Below, piece by piece: positions 11,751 through 22,594 of a stretch of 64,000 bases of DNA (positions are counted from its first letter, which is position 1; the number at the start of each line of letters is the position of its first letter). The notes beneath the pieces were generated by a model. The model was given only the letters and a program-made list of their open reading frames with translations. It was not told the origin of the DNA and made no database searches. The DNA is from Pteria penguin (Eukaryota; Mollusca; Bivalvia; Pterioida; Pteriidae), in assembly GCA_035048485.1 (NCBI GenBank), contig CM068584.1, positions 57,041,739-57,105,738 of the forward strand. The letters are read 5' to 3'. A program made the translations under genes and the position numbers.

Positions 11751-12238
11751 GACTAGGTCTCAACATGAGCGCTTGTCTTCAACTTTTAGTTGGTTTAAAC
11801 ATTATTTAATCACCAAAGTTACAGACGTTGCCACAAGTGGCAATGAAACTTGTGGAGCCGTAACATTCATTTCCAGAGCATTTGGTGGAAGAGTGTCTGA
11901 TAAGGTCATACTCAGAGATCAGGGTTCTTAGAACTAATTGAACATGGTGATGTTGTGCTTGCAGACCGTGGGTTCCCTATAAGTGACGAACTAGCTTGCC
12001 AAGGGGCTACTTGTAAGATTCCAGCATTTACCAGGGGTAAAGTGAACTCGGTCAAGAAGACGTTGAAAAGACAAGAAAGTTGGCAAGAGTGCGCATTCGT
12101 GTGGAAAGAGCGATAGGTCGATTAAAAGCATTCGGTATATGGAGTAACGTGATGCCCTTGAACATGGTTCAACACATTGAGTCAGCTATGGTGCTTGTTG
12201 CTTCTATATGCACTCTGCAGCCCAGCTTAATCAGTTAG
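11751..12238 (+). pseudogene. DDE_Tnp_4-type transposase, C-terminal half, frameshifted
   Basis: A likely acceptor (CCTGTAACAG) precedes the block. In order it reads SQHERLSSTFSWFKHY, FISRAFGGRVSDKV, EHGDVVLADRGF (catalytic Asp in LADRGF), IPAFTRGK, then RVRIRVERAIGRLKAFGIW (catalytic Glu in VERAIGR), ending QPSLIS-stop at 12238. The GD/ADRGF and VER-IGRLK signatures belong to the DDE_Tnp_4 group used by IS4-like eukaryotic transposases (ISL2EU/IS4EU and Harbinger relatives). Two single-base frameshifts, near 11925 and 12040, break it. It converges on the YqaJ-type gene downstream. I favour ISL2EU because that superfamily carries a second YqaJ protein; that is knowledge from memory plus context. 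Confidence 0.75.
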
Positions 12239-12498
12239 ATAAGACTAATATGTTTCATATAAAATATTCTTCCTTGTCATTGAATAGTGATGCTGAAGGT
12301 TTAATGTAAATAGTATTTATTTTCATATTATGATAAATGTATATGCTATATTTGATATGGTAACATACATAATGTATACATGGTATACAGATGATGTTTG
12401 TGTAAATAGTGATTATGATCATTTCACTTATAATACGTTATGTACATAATATATAACACATGAATAATACAAATAAAAACATACCAATATAGGCCGAT

Positions 12499-12660
12499 GC
12501 TATATACACGACCGTCGTGTATATAGCCTCTACCGGCTATATACACGACGGTCGTGTATATAGCCACTGCATAAAGAATTTCTATACACACGATGATCGT
12601 GCGAATAGCTAAAACCGCGGAAATATTCTATATACACGACGGTCTTGCGAATAACAAAAC
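12499..12660. repeat. Cluster of 27-31 bp palindromes
   Basis: 12535-12565 is a perfect 31-bp palindrome around one central G, with arm GGCTATATACACGAC. 12499-12527 is a second perfect palindrome with the same arm and the opposite centre. Two diverged copies follow at about 12582 and 12631. They could be binding sites or subterminal repeats of the surrounding transposon. No tRNA or coding function. Confidence 0.8.
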
Positions 12661-12892
12661 TAGAGCAAATATTATTCACACATTATAATAAAAAATAAGT
12701 ATATTATGAAGTTTCAAGTTGTTATTTTTTTTAAAGTCTTTGGTATGATAAGAGGGATTTATGGAAGACGACAACGAAGAAGAAGAAGTTGGTATTGTAA
12801 ACGTCCGAGACTTACCGAAGCTCACAAAATTATATTTAGATTTACAAGGTGGAAAGAAGAAAAGACAAACTTGAATGAGCTTGAAGAAAGAC

Positions 12893-13110
12893 TATACCAT
12901 CCGCGTGCAACTAGCCAATATTGTCTCTATATACACGACGATCGTGCAAATAGCCGCCAAAACGTATATAGTCTATATACACGACGATCGTGCAAATAGC
13001 CTACCAAAACGTATACAGTCTATATACACGACGATTGTGCAAATAGCCAACAACATCATATATGGTCTATACACACGACGACCGTGCAAATAGCCAACAA
13101 CATTATATAT
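12893..13110. repeat. 46-47 bp tandem repeat with the same core as the palindromes
   Basis: Four to five direct copies start near 12927, 12973, 13020 and 13067. Each holds CTATATACACGACGATCG, then TGCAAATAGCC and a variable AACGTATA-like spacer. The core is the half-palindrome seen at 12535. The open frames across it follow the repeat and are not evidence of a gene. Confidence 0.85.
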
Positions 13111-13530
13111 ATATATCATGCGCAGATACAGAGGGGGTACCGGGGGTCTGCCTCCCGGCATCCGAAAATTTTACCCAAAAAATGTAATATTTGGGCATTT
13201 TTGGGGGTTGGACACATTTATTTCTTATCAATTCATAATTCAAATCAATATTTATATTTATTATACAATTTCTATGATTCAATTTCATATCAAGAAATCA
13301 AATTACAAAAGTCGAGTTACACTCGAATGGGCTAGTAAACGACATGGCGCTTTTCATTTCGTTGGTATCAGGAAGAATCCAAAAGACTTCCGCATCACGA
13401 AAAGTGATTCCCCGTTTTTATGAAACAACTAAAACATGAATAAAATTAGGTCAATAAAAACCGATCGTGTACATGTAAATATATTTATGTAAAAGGTGCA
13501 CGCCCATCGTGCATATAGACAAAACATCCT
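13111..13530. other. No gene; degraded repeat fragment
   Basis: 13118-13215 (GGGGGTACCGGGGGTCTGCC, CATCCGAAAATTTTACCC) resembles in style the G/C-rich motif inside the 1.46-kb duplication at 46.4-46.9 kb, read on the other strand. The rest is AT-rich and uncoded. Confidence 0.4.
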
Positions 13531-13607
13531 TATAGGCTATTTACACCATCGTCGTGTATATAGACTGTGATAGACTATATACACGACGGTCGTGTATATA
13601 GCCACTG
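13531..13607. repeat. Further palindrome of the 12.5-kb family
   Basis: 13575-13601 is a perfect 27-bp palindrome with arm CTATATACACGAC, followed by GCCACTGCCAT, almost the same right flank as the copy at 12535-12565 (GCCACTGCATA). A diverged partner sits just upstream, near 13540-13563. Confidence 0.75.
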
Positions 13608-13910
13608 CCATCAATATATCTTATGGCTCTTATTCTATATGATAAATACTTTTAAAATGTTGGTTACATACATGCAACACTTGGTCTAGAAAATGATGAT
13701 AGTTTATACTACATCTGTAATGTTATAGCTAAATGTATTATGCAAATACAGTAAACATATACATACATACACTGTATGTATATATGTATAGATCTTGTAC
13801 ATTTCACACATCCACAATATCACAGCTTGCAGTCGGGACAAAACCATCATACTCTTGGCTTTCTTCTAATGCTCATACATCCGAAATGGAACCACACATT
13901 AGGGCAGTCA

Positions 13911-14364
13911 TCATTTGAAACCTGAATCATCTTCCCATATACTGGTTCCTGGCAAATACAATAGCCTGTCGTCACCATTCACCTTGTTAGATGCAATCAT
14001 TCTACACATTTGCCTAGTCAGAAGCTCAGGCAAAACGTTTTCTTTGAAAAAATGAATGGCTTTAACTTCGTCACACAATACAGAGAGATCTATCCCAGTT
14101 AAATTTTCAAATTCCTTGTTGTACAAAGAAGTTAGTGTAGTAGGTGTCCTAATGTTGGACGTGTTTGATTTGCACACATACGATTAGCCAACTAGAGGGA
14201 TTGTGGTGAAAAAAAGTTGCACTAGGGCAAACATCTTTAAGACTTTGCAGAATGTCTTCTGATGGTAACAGGTCATTACTGGATGCTGGAACAGAGATAA
14301 CTGGTTTTGAGCGAATGATCTCTTTCGTGATATCTTGCATTTCGTTTACAGTATGCGGCTCCAA
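13911..14364 (-). other. Unassigned open blocks near the YqaJ gene
   Basis: Two overlapping minus-strand frames (14149-14364 and 13911-14177). The second contains IHFFKENVLPELLTRQM, which resembles the end of YqaJ-type nucleases, where a helix precedes an LPEL motif. It could be a 3' exon of the gene at 15125-16602 or a second partial copy. No splice junction can be fixed, so I leave it unassigned. Confidence 0.3.
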
Positions 14365-15124
14365 CTAATGAAGAGAAAAAAAGAAGACATTAATATTCAA
14401 AATAACAAAACAATTCATTCAGTAACCTCATCTATTTAATAGTAAGCACACGGACTTCATTTTGAATAGCCTGATAAATTCTTGCTATTTTGCACTAAAT
14501 GGGACCAATACCCTCACCCCCTTACAAATGCATGGCAGATATAGTGATCCCTAAGTGCCCCTATGTTGTTAATGGAACTTAAAATGAAAACATTGAAAAG
14601 TTTGATCTCCTGTTGCTTACCTCCTTTCGAAACGTATTGTTCCATCTGCAGATCTCACTAGTAGATGATTGATGCTCGTGGCCGAATGATTGGAATTCTC
14701 AAAATATATAAAAATATGAAGAGCAGTGTTGAAGCTAAACTTACCAAATGTGAACCAAAGAATCTATCTAAGGACACAGCTATGCATGAGGGAGATACTC
14801 CTTAGTTTTAGAGTGATTTACTTAATTTGATAACTGAAAATTTGAAGTATATATTTCATGTCAGTACAAAAGCACTGAAAACTAGACTTATAATGCCCTC
14901 GGGGAATGCTTGTCAAATAAAATAATGTTGACAAGTCACCGAGAGAAGACCATTCCCGAAATTAATGGAGTTGAATATTGTAAAGGTGTGCATGTAATAC
15001 ACTTACTGGAAATTGAAAAGTAATATTAAATGGTCTTAAATTAAACACATGTTTTACTAGTTTGAATTCTTTTTATACACTATGCATGTATGTATTGCAC
15101 TCTAAGCATCACAATGAAACTGTG
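14365..15124. other. No gene recognised (possible intron or spacer)
   Basis: AT-rich DNA between the YqaJ block and the smaller frames downstream of it. No open frame or repeat stands out. Confidence 0.4.
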
Positions 15125-16602
15125 CTATGAAGTGAGGCAGCAAATTATTAAAATACACTTAGACAAGTTTTGGAAGCACTTGCAGTACAAAGAAGTCTTT
15201 ATCTCGTTTAATTTCAACAACCAGTGGGTCACCTGGAGACACAAAACAACCAAGTCACAATGATCTATGCCTGTGATGTTCAGTTGACCTTGGATTTGAT
15301 AGAAATAGTTATCGGATTTCGTCAAGGTAACATGTCCGTTTTCTGTTTGCAGAGTAAAAGTTCTTGTTCATCTGGGATACAATTCTAGCTTCTCCTTGAA
15401 ATAGGGTAATGGGACACTTTACGTCCACCAGTCTTAATGTGTTGTTTGGTGCCAGAACACGTCTATCCGGTGATGCAGTCAGGATAGGTAATGTTGGATT
15501 TAGAAGTCCAGCAGCACAGTTCAAATACTTCTTGTTAACAATATACTTGGCAACTGCTTGGTCCTCGTAATGAATTCCATGGTGAACACTTTTTGTTATG
15601 AAGAATTTCTGTTTTTGACAGAAAGTGTTGACTGGGCTGGTTGATGCTTTCAGTCGACAAAAAGTACATACGTTGGACGTAGTTAATCTGTAAGCCCTCT
15701 GCTCAAACCAGAAAGATGTCTTGCACTGGAGTCTGGTGTTCTTCTCAATGCTCATAGCGTCATACACTGAAATGCTTACAAGGCTTTCATAATATGTTCT
15801 TGCATCTGAATCTAATAATTCAGGTTCTTTAATTTCGTATTCTTCTGCTTGAATTCTGTCAGACAGTTCATCTTTCAAGTCACTATCAGGTTGTTGTCGA
15901 GGGTACAAAATCATTCTGTCCGATTGTTCCTTATATTGGCAGACAAGGCCAGCAGAGTCATATATGGCCACAAGTTTCCGTAATTTGTCGTCATTGACAT
16001 TACTAGCGAAGTCTGGCGCTGGATTATGAACTTTGCAGTGGCACAGAGGTCCCTTTTTATTGGTCTCTCGGGATCATGCTTCACGAAAGCTATGTCACTG
16101 AACAGTTACCGGTTTCCTTACATGCCACATCTGATGTTGATTCGTACAGGTTTTCACTTCTGGAATTCTTTCTATATCCTGGCAATGAAAGTCCATGATT
16201 AAGTAAAGGGTGGCAACAAGACGCTTACATTGTTCATCATTACCTGCAGGACAGAACAGGTTGCCCATTTCATTTTTATATCCTTGTGTTTAAGACAGAT
16301 GAAAATGGTGTACGATCTGCTCTTAATTGCGACTTCGCACTGTCCTCGAAAGCATATAGTTCATTCAATTGATTGCTGCAGAGAGCAGTGACTCGCCCCT
16401 CTCTAAACAATAACCAACCATCCACTTTATGGCGTTTAGTTTTCACATTGTCCATTATGGCACGTTCATCTATGTCTTCAATTGGAAAGCCATCTGACCA
16501 TCCCTCTTCGGGAGCCACTCTGTCTTGAAATCCAACTAAAGCTACAAGGAGAATAGAATAAGATGTTTGTTTATTTCTGAAGGCTTCAAACTGTCTCTTC
16601 AT
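15125..16602 (-). pseudogene. SWIM zinc-finger / YqaJ-type exonuclease protein, broken
   Basis: From an ATG at 16602 the first block has VALVGFQDRVAPEEGW and KVDGWLLFREGRV. Around 16100-16270, in another frame, FCPAGNDEQCKRLVATLYL followed by CTNQHQMWH looks like a SWIM-type zinc finger and the CT..Q.WH motif that usually precedes YqaJ. The block 15309-15971 has FEQRAYRLTTSN, HGIHYEDQAVAKY, TASPDRRV and LVDVKCP, the YqaJ/lambda-exonuclease core (acidic D and E/D-x-K). A single-base frameshift near 15350 leads into YFYQIQGQLNITG, HCDLVV. A further frame change and a stop follow. The family digests DNA ends. Multiple lesions make this copy inactive. It converges on the transposase, as expected for one bipartite element. 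Confidence 0.7.
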
Positions 16603-17300
16603 CTATGTAGACGAAATTTCTTCTCTTGTTTAATGTCTTGGTAAACTATCTTTCAATCACGTTTGGCGTATAAACGCGCATGATAGAGAAGACGTGTTGT
16701 GTTTCCTTAGAAAATGTATTTCTTGAAATGTTATTCATTTCGGTGTGTATAACAAAGTGTATTTGCATAGTAAGTGAATAGTATTCACGCTGTATAAATA
16801 CAGTGTAGTATAAGTATTATACAAGTTGTATTCTTGTATGTATTTGCATTGTATGGAATCGTGAACTCGTACTTCGCTTTGTTATACTATTCTAGACTTT
16901 GAATATACCCAGACGTCAAATCGTAGTAATCTTAATGCTGATGTAAGCAGACTCGCTAGGATCAACGTAATATCCATCAAGAAAACATACCACCCGATGT
17001 GACTCGTGTGAAGTGTAAAGATGGATAAATCCAAACAATAAGTCTAAAAGTCATGAAACCAGAGAACATACAAATCAGTGAAAATGAAAATAAAGTGGAA
17101 AATAACAAAATATGTTTACTTGAAGAACATATGTGAACCTCTATGATGGAGTGAGATCAGGTGCCCGGGAAGAGTGAGCATCTCTTGCTTGCTCCCCCGT
17201 AGAAAGAGTCAAATCGTGTAAATTCCATATGTATTTATATATGGAGAAGTCAAAGTAGGTAACCTTCTAGTATAGGTGTCAAATCTGTGTAAATGATCGG
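16603..17300. other. No gene recognised
   Basis: AT-rich DNA with short repeats of TGTATT/GTATAA words around 16720-16860. No supported coding frame. Confidence 0.4.
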
Positions 17301-17308
17301 AATCGGTC

Positions 17309-18230
17309 TCAGTCCAGAACATCATTTAAAAGTCTGGATAACGAGATATCATATGGTGTAATAAGAGTCTCGTAACGACCGTAGAACTTCCTCGGTGACG
17401 TTGCTAGTCTAGCACATATATAACCCTGGTTAAGCAGATTTACCGAAAGTCGCCTAGCCCTCAGAACAAAGTCATTGTAATTTGAACATGCTCTTAAATA
17501 ACGTATTAACTGAGATATGAATACGCCGTATGCGGGCGATGGTGGAGTGTTGCTACTTATGAAAGGAAAGTTTGTGATAGCGAAATTGAAATCGTCACGT
17601 TTGTCAAAGAGTGAGGTGTTCAATTGACCATTTATTTCGAAAGACAACATAATGTCTAAATACGAAGTAGAATGACTATTTTCTGTGTTTTTACCTCCAG
17701 TTCACTTGGATAGATAATGCTAAGGTAATCCGCGAATGAAGGATTATTAAATGAAAGCAAGTCATTTATATACCTGTAAGTGAAACTGAAGCCAAGAGCC
17801 AATTGTTTTGGGTTTCTTTTTTCCTTGCGAACACAAAGACTAAATGAATTCAGCTTCTTATGAGTAAAGGAATATGCGCAATACCCATGAAGGCCAAATT
17901 TAATTTCTGATCATATTTTTGTGAGTAACATCGATACAGATTTTGTGGAACACTTCGTGGAACCAGCGATAAAGCGTTGTTTGTAAGGATTTTTGTGCAG
18001 TTTTGGAATGCAGTACAAATATGGAAGTTCTAAATTTAATTTGTGTCAAAACGTATTGAGGACAGGTTTATGATTCTCAAGTACTTCCGAAACCGAAAAG
18101 TTTGTGAGGGTATAAGGAGGATTTCCTGGTGCTGAAAATAGTCCTAGTTTCTTTACTAGGCTGTCAAAGTAATATTTCGTACAAGTAAATGTATAATTAT
18201 TAAACGCTTTATCTGCTGGCGTAGTGATAT
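17309..18230 (-). pseudogene. Penelope-like reverse transcriptase remnant
   Basis: At 17885-18020 a frame reads LYCIPKLHKNPYKQRF and STKCSTKSVS, the N-terminal RT blocks of a family with the K-L-H-K signature. At 17740-17830 comes FSFTYRYINDLLSFNN, the catalytic box; it reads Y-I-N-D where active members have Y-I-D-D. The C-terminal block (17309-17650) has LFDKRDDFNFAITNFPF and GVFISQLIRYLRACSN, ending SLSRLLNDVL. The region between the first blocks and the catalytic box is partly deleted, and frames change at least twice. I assign it to Penelope-like elements from the K-L-H-K box; other RT classes are possible. Confidence 0.6.
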
Positions 18231-18249
18231 AATGTTCTTGGAGGAAGGT

Positions 18250-18413
18250 TGGTTGATTGGTGTTTTACGTCGCTTTCAACAATATTTCATTTATATCGCG
18301 ACATGGAAGCAGGAGGTTACCAACCTCTTAAACATAGTGGCGCAACCCGGGAATCGAACCCGGATCGTCGGCACCGCAAGCCAAGCGCTTAACCACTACA
18401 CCACGCCTGCTCC
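18250..18413 (-). mobile_element. tRNA-type SINE (family 1) with target duplication
   Basis: The minus strand starts with a tRNA-like head (TGGTGTAGTGGTTAAGCGC A box, GGGTTCGATTCCC B box), then GCGCCACTATGTTTAAGAGG, CCTCCTGCTTCCATGTCGCG and a tail with GCGACGTAAAACACCAATCA. A 15-bp direct repeat, TTCTTGGAGGAAGGT, flanks it (18235-18249 and 18414-18428), as expected of LINE-driven insertion. It sits at the edge of the RT remnant. Confidence 0.93.
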
Positions 18414-18428
18414 TTCTTGGAGGAAGGT

Positions 18429-19037
18429 AAGTTCTCTGACGACATCAGGGTCCTTAAGAATATATTCGAATCTGGTGTTTACAGAGCCTTGTAATTTTGT
18501 ACTTTTTGACCTCAGCAGTACTGCAATAGATTTTATCCATTTTGAAAGAGTGTCGAACTGTACTTCCTCTCCTTATTACCCATCGTGTAGCATATTCCTC
18601 GCAGCAGTTCATAATATTCTCAAGGGACAACTTTGTGAGCTGCATTGTATACACAATTAGCTTTGCATTTAATTTGTATGGTAAAAGTAACATTTAGTGA
18701 TATTTCGAAGTGTAAATTGTAAAGTATCGAGTAAAAATATAGTAAGTGCCAACGTACTTTTATCTTTATTTAATTACAAAACCTGTCACCAATCTGCTGT
18801 GTCGGAAGTGGGATACATGGGATTGTAGTGGATACTAGAGCAGTCGGTGACTTGTTTCCTTTGAATATTGCTTGAAATTATAATGCTCTTTCTGCATTAT
18901 TGTCCAAATATTTCAGAGATTATCATATTGAACAATGTATTCACTGTATGTACATTTCTTCGTGTCTGTTTGTACAGAGAAAGTAGAGTCAAGGAAACTG
19001 TATTCATGCCTCGGGTGTTTGATGAGTTGGTTGTTGA
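18429..19037. other. No gene recognised
   Basis: AT-rich DNA with short frames and no family signature. Confidence 0.4.
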
Positions 19038-19194
19038 GGGACAGGCTTGGTGTAGTGGTTAAGCGCTGGGCTTACGGCTCGATTCCCGGGTTGCGCCACT
19101 ATGTTTAAGAGGTTGGTTACCTCCTGCTTCCCTGTCGCGATATAACTGAAAAGTTGTTAAAAGCGACGTAAAACACCAATCAACCAACCAATTC
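19038..19194 (+). mobile_element. tRNA-type SINE (family 1), diverged copy
   Basis: Same head, body and tail as the other family-1 copies, but with a deletion of about 13 bp in the tRNA-like head: the part before GCTCGATTCCCGGG is shortened, so the B box is damaged. TTTGATGAGT occurs at 19018-19027 and again at 19195-19204 and may be the target duplication, although about 10 bp separate the left copy from the head. Confidence 0.88.
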
Positions 19195-19204
19195 TTTGAT
19201 GAGT

Positions 19205-21318
19205 GTTGCCTACAACAGAAATGTAAGTAGATATTTCAGAATTAACTTTGTTTGACCTGTTGTTTGGTCACCGTGATTACACTGAGGTACTCTATTTGAT
19301 CAGTACAAACTTATCAGTCATGGAAAGTCTAGAACAGCTTAAAGCATACGATGAATCACTTGGTTACAAAGATGAAGATCTTAAAATCAATGCTATGTAA
19401 TTTTTAAAATCACTTGGGCACGCTGTGTCACAGATATTAATGAAACTTTCCATGTATACTCCTTGTACAATGAATAAAACATAACTGTTAAGAAATTTTA
19501 AAACTTAATCTTGTTACCATGGATACAGACCCCCCACAAAATACGAGTTACGTGAAAATAAAAATATTCAAGAGTAATGAAAAATTCGAAATCGATCGGT
19601 AAATGTTTGAAATAACGGTACAGGACAACCTGTAAACGTGAAACATATAGAATAAAACATACAAATATTTATGCAGTGCTAGTTTATTCTTTTTACATTT
19701 TTTTCTGCGGGAAATAGCATAAAACGGTCTTAACATTGATATGCCGATCACTTACTTAGCATACTCATCACAAGATGGCTGAAGTGTTTTTCAATGAGAT
19801 GAAGAAGTCAATTAACAATTTAATAACGAAAATAAGTGGGTATATAGAATTTGTGGTAATTAACGCCTTCCAGATCATTTGTAAATTTTCTCCTTTTTGA
19901 TAAGAGTTGTTCTCCGTAATGGAATTCTTCAATACGGGAAGTAAAATAAAATGTATATAATGTAAACAAACGTGGAGGCGAACGCGAAGTTTAAAAGTAT
20001 TAAAGAATAATAAATCCGGTCGCAGTCAAGATTATGCCGTGTGCCAGAGATTATATTGTGCCATAAGAATAAGACGATGTGGTGGAATCAGGTTAGTGTA
20101 GCCGGTTTAAGACTTGATGACTGAAATGTCTCTTTAGCGCAGGACTTTACTTCCATAACGAATGTGGGTTCGAGACCGGCATAGGTCTTAAATTGATCAC
20201 CGAATCACTTCAAAGAAAACCGGTATAAAGGCAAATGCAAAACTAATTGGAAGGATACTGCCCATTCGGACATGCAAGTGAATATATTTAGACTATTAGT
20301 ATCGCACAGTTACTGTACAATCAGTTCTTAATAATGAGGAACTTGTAAAGTACTTATGTCTTATCGTACCGGTACATCGAATTACCGGAACGGCGACCAA
20401 TTACCATAACGGCAAAATAATTTACCAAAACGGGCCTTAAAATGGCATAATTTTACATGATTCTGATGAATTCAGTAACTGCCTTCACATAAAGTATATT
20501 ACAGTTAGGTTATTTTTTTTCCCAATGCCTTACTCCTAGTTTAAATACAGCCACATGTAATGTCGTCGAATGAAAGGATTTTAGTTATAGATGGGAAAAA
20601 CTTAGGGAGACTTACTTATGTCTTTCCTTTTGGCCTTTTTCTAACCAACATAATTTGAAACATATATTTATTGCGAATGTTAAGCTGGGTTACTTTGAAA
20701 AATAAGCAATGCAAAACATTAAACTAGAGCCATATATACATATTTGTATTAATTTCTGAAACTTACTTTCAAACAAAATGAAGGCTGAAATTATTTTACA
20801 ATCCTGGCGAAATATTTCATCTTGCTAAAATAAGGCAGAAATTCTGAAAACCTCAATATTTCATTTTTTTCGCCCGTGGTTTTTAATTCATTCATTGATA
20901 TATGAATCAGGGCGTATTAACGAAAAGAAACGCCCATGCCATGAGGCGTACACCCCCTCCTCTATTTTTTCCCCTTCTCAACACTTTATATGAATGATAA
21001 AATTGTTTTCATAATTTTGGATGAAACGTATTGCTTACCTTTTGACATATTATATTATTAAATGCAAAATAGAGTACCTCTATTCAACAGTATATCGCCA
21101 AGACATTTATAATAATTGAATTCAATAATTGTCAAATAAATAGAAACATATTGCTCAATTAAGTGCGGGTATCTACATCCTTGGCATCTGACCAATTGCT
21201 GGTAAAAGTTTCCATTTTCTATTTTTCTCTGGAAATGTAATAAATTTAGCATCACTTGAAATATTATGTCAGGATTGATGTAACTGAATGATTGACTGCC
21301 TAAACATGTATTCCCACT
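19205..21318. other. No gene recognised
   Basis: Mostly AT-rich. A small frame at 19319-19399 starts MESLEQLKAYDESLGYKDED and then stops; it loosely resembles Gag N-termini but is too short to call. Around 20385-20435 three imperfect ~21-bp copies of an ATTACC..AACGGC word occur. 20095-20190 has a weak B-box-like word (GGGTTCGAGACC) without a good A box. Confidence 0.4.
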
Positions 21319-21404
21319 TCACATTAACTGCCACTTCTTCATCTTCACAATTTTTCCAGTGATGCCATCATTTAGTTTTGTGTCACTTGGCACTGGAAAA
21401 CTAT
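21319..21404 (-). CDS. Terminal exon of a host-like gene
   Basis: A strong acceptor (TGTCATTTTCAG) precedes an 86-bp block ending in TGA at 21319-21321. It encodes SFPVPSDTKLNDGITGKIV and a basic end, KMKKWQLM. The acceptor phase (one base carried over) fits the donor of the exon at 21660-21879 exactly, giving a shared Asp codon. I do not recognise this C-terminus. It is the last of at least two exons, and earlier exons were not located with confidence. Confidence 0.4.
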
Positions 21405-21659
21405 CTGAAAATGACAGGAAAAAGTAACACTAATATTTATATCCGATAAGCAGTTATTGAATAATTGATCAGTTGTAATGCTTTTTGAAATTTAAGACAG
21501 GAAGAGTGAAAAATTAATTATTAGATTGCTTCATATTATATTCATCGATTTACTTCCATTCTCAAAGCTAGTTACATGTACAGTTATGTGGTATTAGCAT
21601 CACGGTACTTTGTGTTAGCAGAACTGTCATTGACATTGAGTATCAGCTTTAAAAGTTAC

Positions 21660-21879
21660 CCTTCGTAGTCTGGATTTTGACTTTGTACAAGTCTATAGTC
21701 CCTTCCTTGGCTCTGACTAGCTCCTGCCCCGGGGAACTAACCAATTCTTCAGTTGTGAACAAAAGAGGAAGGAGTTTAAGGCACGAAATATTCCCAGGGT
21801 TATTTGCCTCTTTGGACAGGAAAACTGCCTTTTTCATTTTGTCCACTTTTACTTGACTGTCATTTAGCAGATAGGTAAG
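21660..21879 (-). CDS. Internal exon of a host-like gene, possibly BEN-domain
   Basis: 220 bp with acceptor TTGTTTTACAG and donor AAGG|GTAACT. It is open throughout (73 codons plus one base). It encodes a helical segment, SCLKLLPLLFTTEELVSS, followed by a basic stretch. The pattern of leucine-rich helix, LF-T-EEL-S and a polar loop resembles the C-terminal half of BEN domains, which bind DNA in chromatin-associated proteins. That resemblance is from memory and weak. Upstream at 21964-22323 an open frame ends before a good donor (TGAG|GTGAGA) but contains a stop, so I did not join it. Confidence 0.42.
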
Positions 21880-22594
21880 CTGTAAAACAACAAATAGAAA
21901 TATTACATCTAGTGTTCTGACTAGTTTAAATGGGGTGACCGGAAGTATAAAATTTATCTCACCTCACTTTGGTAGCCCCTCTGTGGCACCTGGACTCTGT
22001 CTAAATACAGGTTCGTCTAATTCGACGTCCCCTTCCAGTACCGTGGTTTTGATCACATCGTGATGGTATAGGACCATCACTTCCCAGATATAGCTCGCCC
22101 ATTGCACTGACGTATTCGAGTAATCAATACATGTACGGTATGCGCATTGTTTCAGTGTCATATTTTCAAGATATGGAATGATAAACAGAATAATATCAGC
22201 AATGTCTAATTTTGATCTCTCGAAAATGTATATTTGAGTGCCGAAAACTCGTAGTTGCCATTGGTTTTGCATCGATTTTTTTTTTCTACAGCAGCTGACC
22301 TGGAATATGTGCGCAAAGAACACATACCGTCACATTTAAGCATTTAATTTGCGTTGCCAGAATTCCTTCTTCACGAAGAAAAATATTGATCTGTAATTTG
22401 TTAGACATTAGAAATAGGTTGAAAAAATTCCTTGGATACACCAAGTGTTCGAACGTTATATCTGAAACATTATTAATAACGTGTTTGAAATACACCGATC
22501 CAGATTTGATCCGTACGCTACGCCCACCTTAACGACTCGCCTAACAACAATCGAGTTCGGACAAAGATAGAAAATAAACATTGCGGGCGAAACA
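21880..22594. other. No gene assigned
   Basis: Probably intron or upstream sequence of the host-like gene. A 119-codon minus-strand frame (21964-22323) is open but shows no family motif. Confidence 0.35.

Noticed and set aside
12893..13110. CRISPR-like regular repeats
   Set aside because: Spacers are not unique, the repeat is a half-palindrome, and the genome is eukaryotic with no cas genes.
19319..19399. Short frame MESLEQLKAYDESLGYKDED
   Set aside because: Loosely Gag-like, but 26 codons are too few to support a call.
20095..20190. tRNA-like segment with GGGTTCGAGACC
   Set aside because: No convincing A box and no SINE body; at most a decayed remnant.
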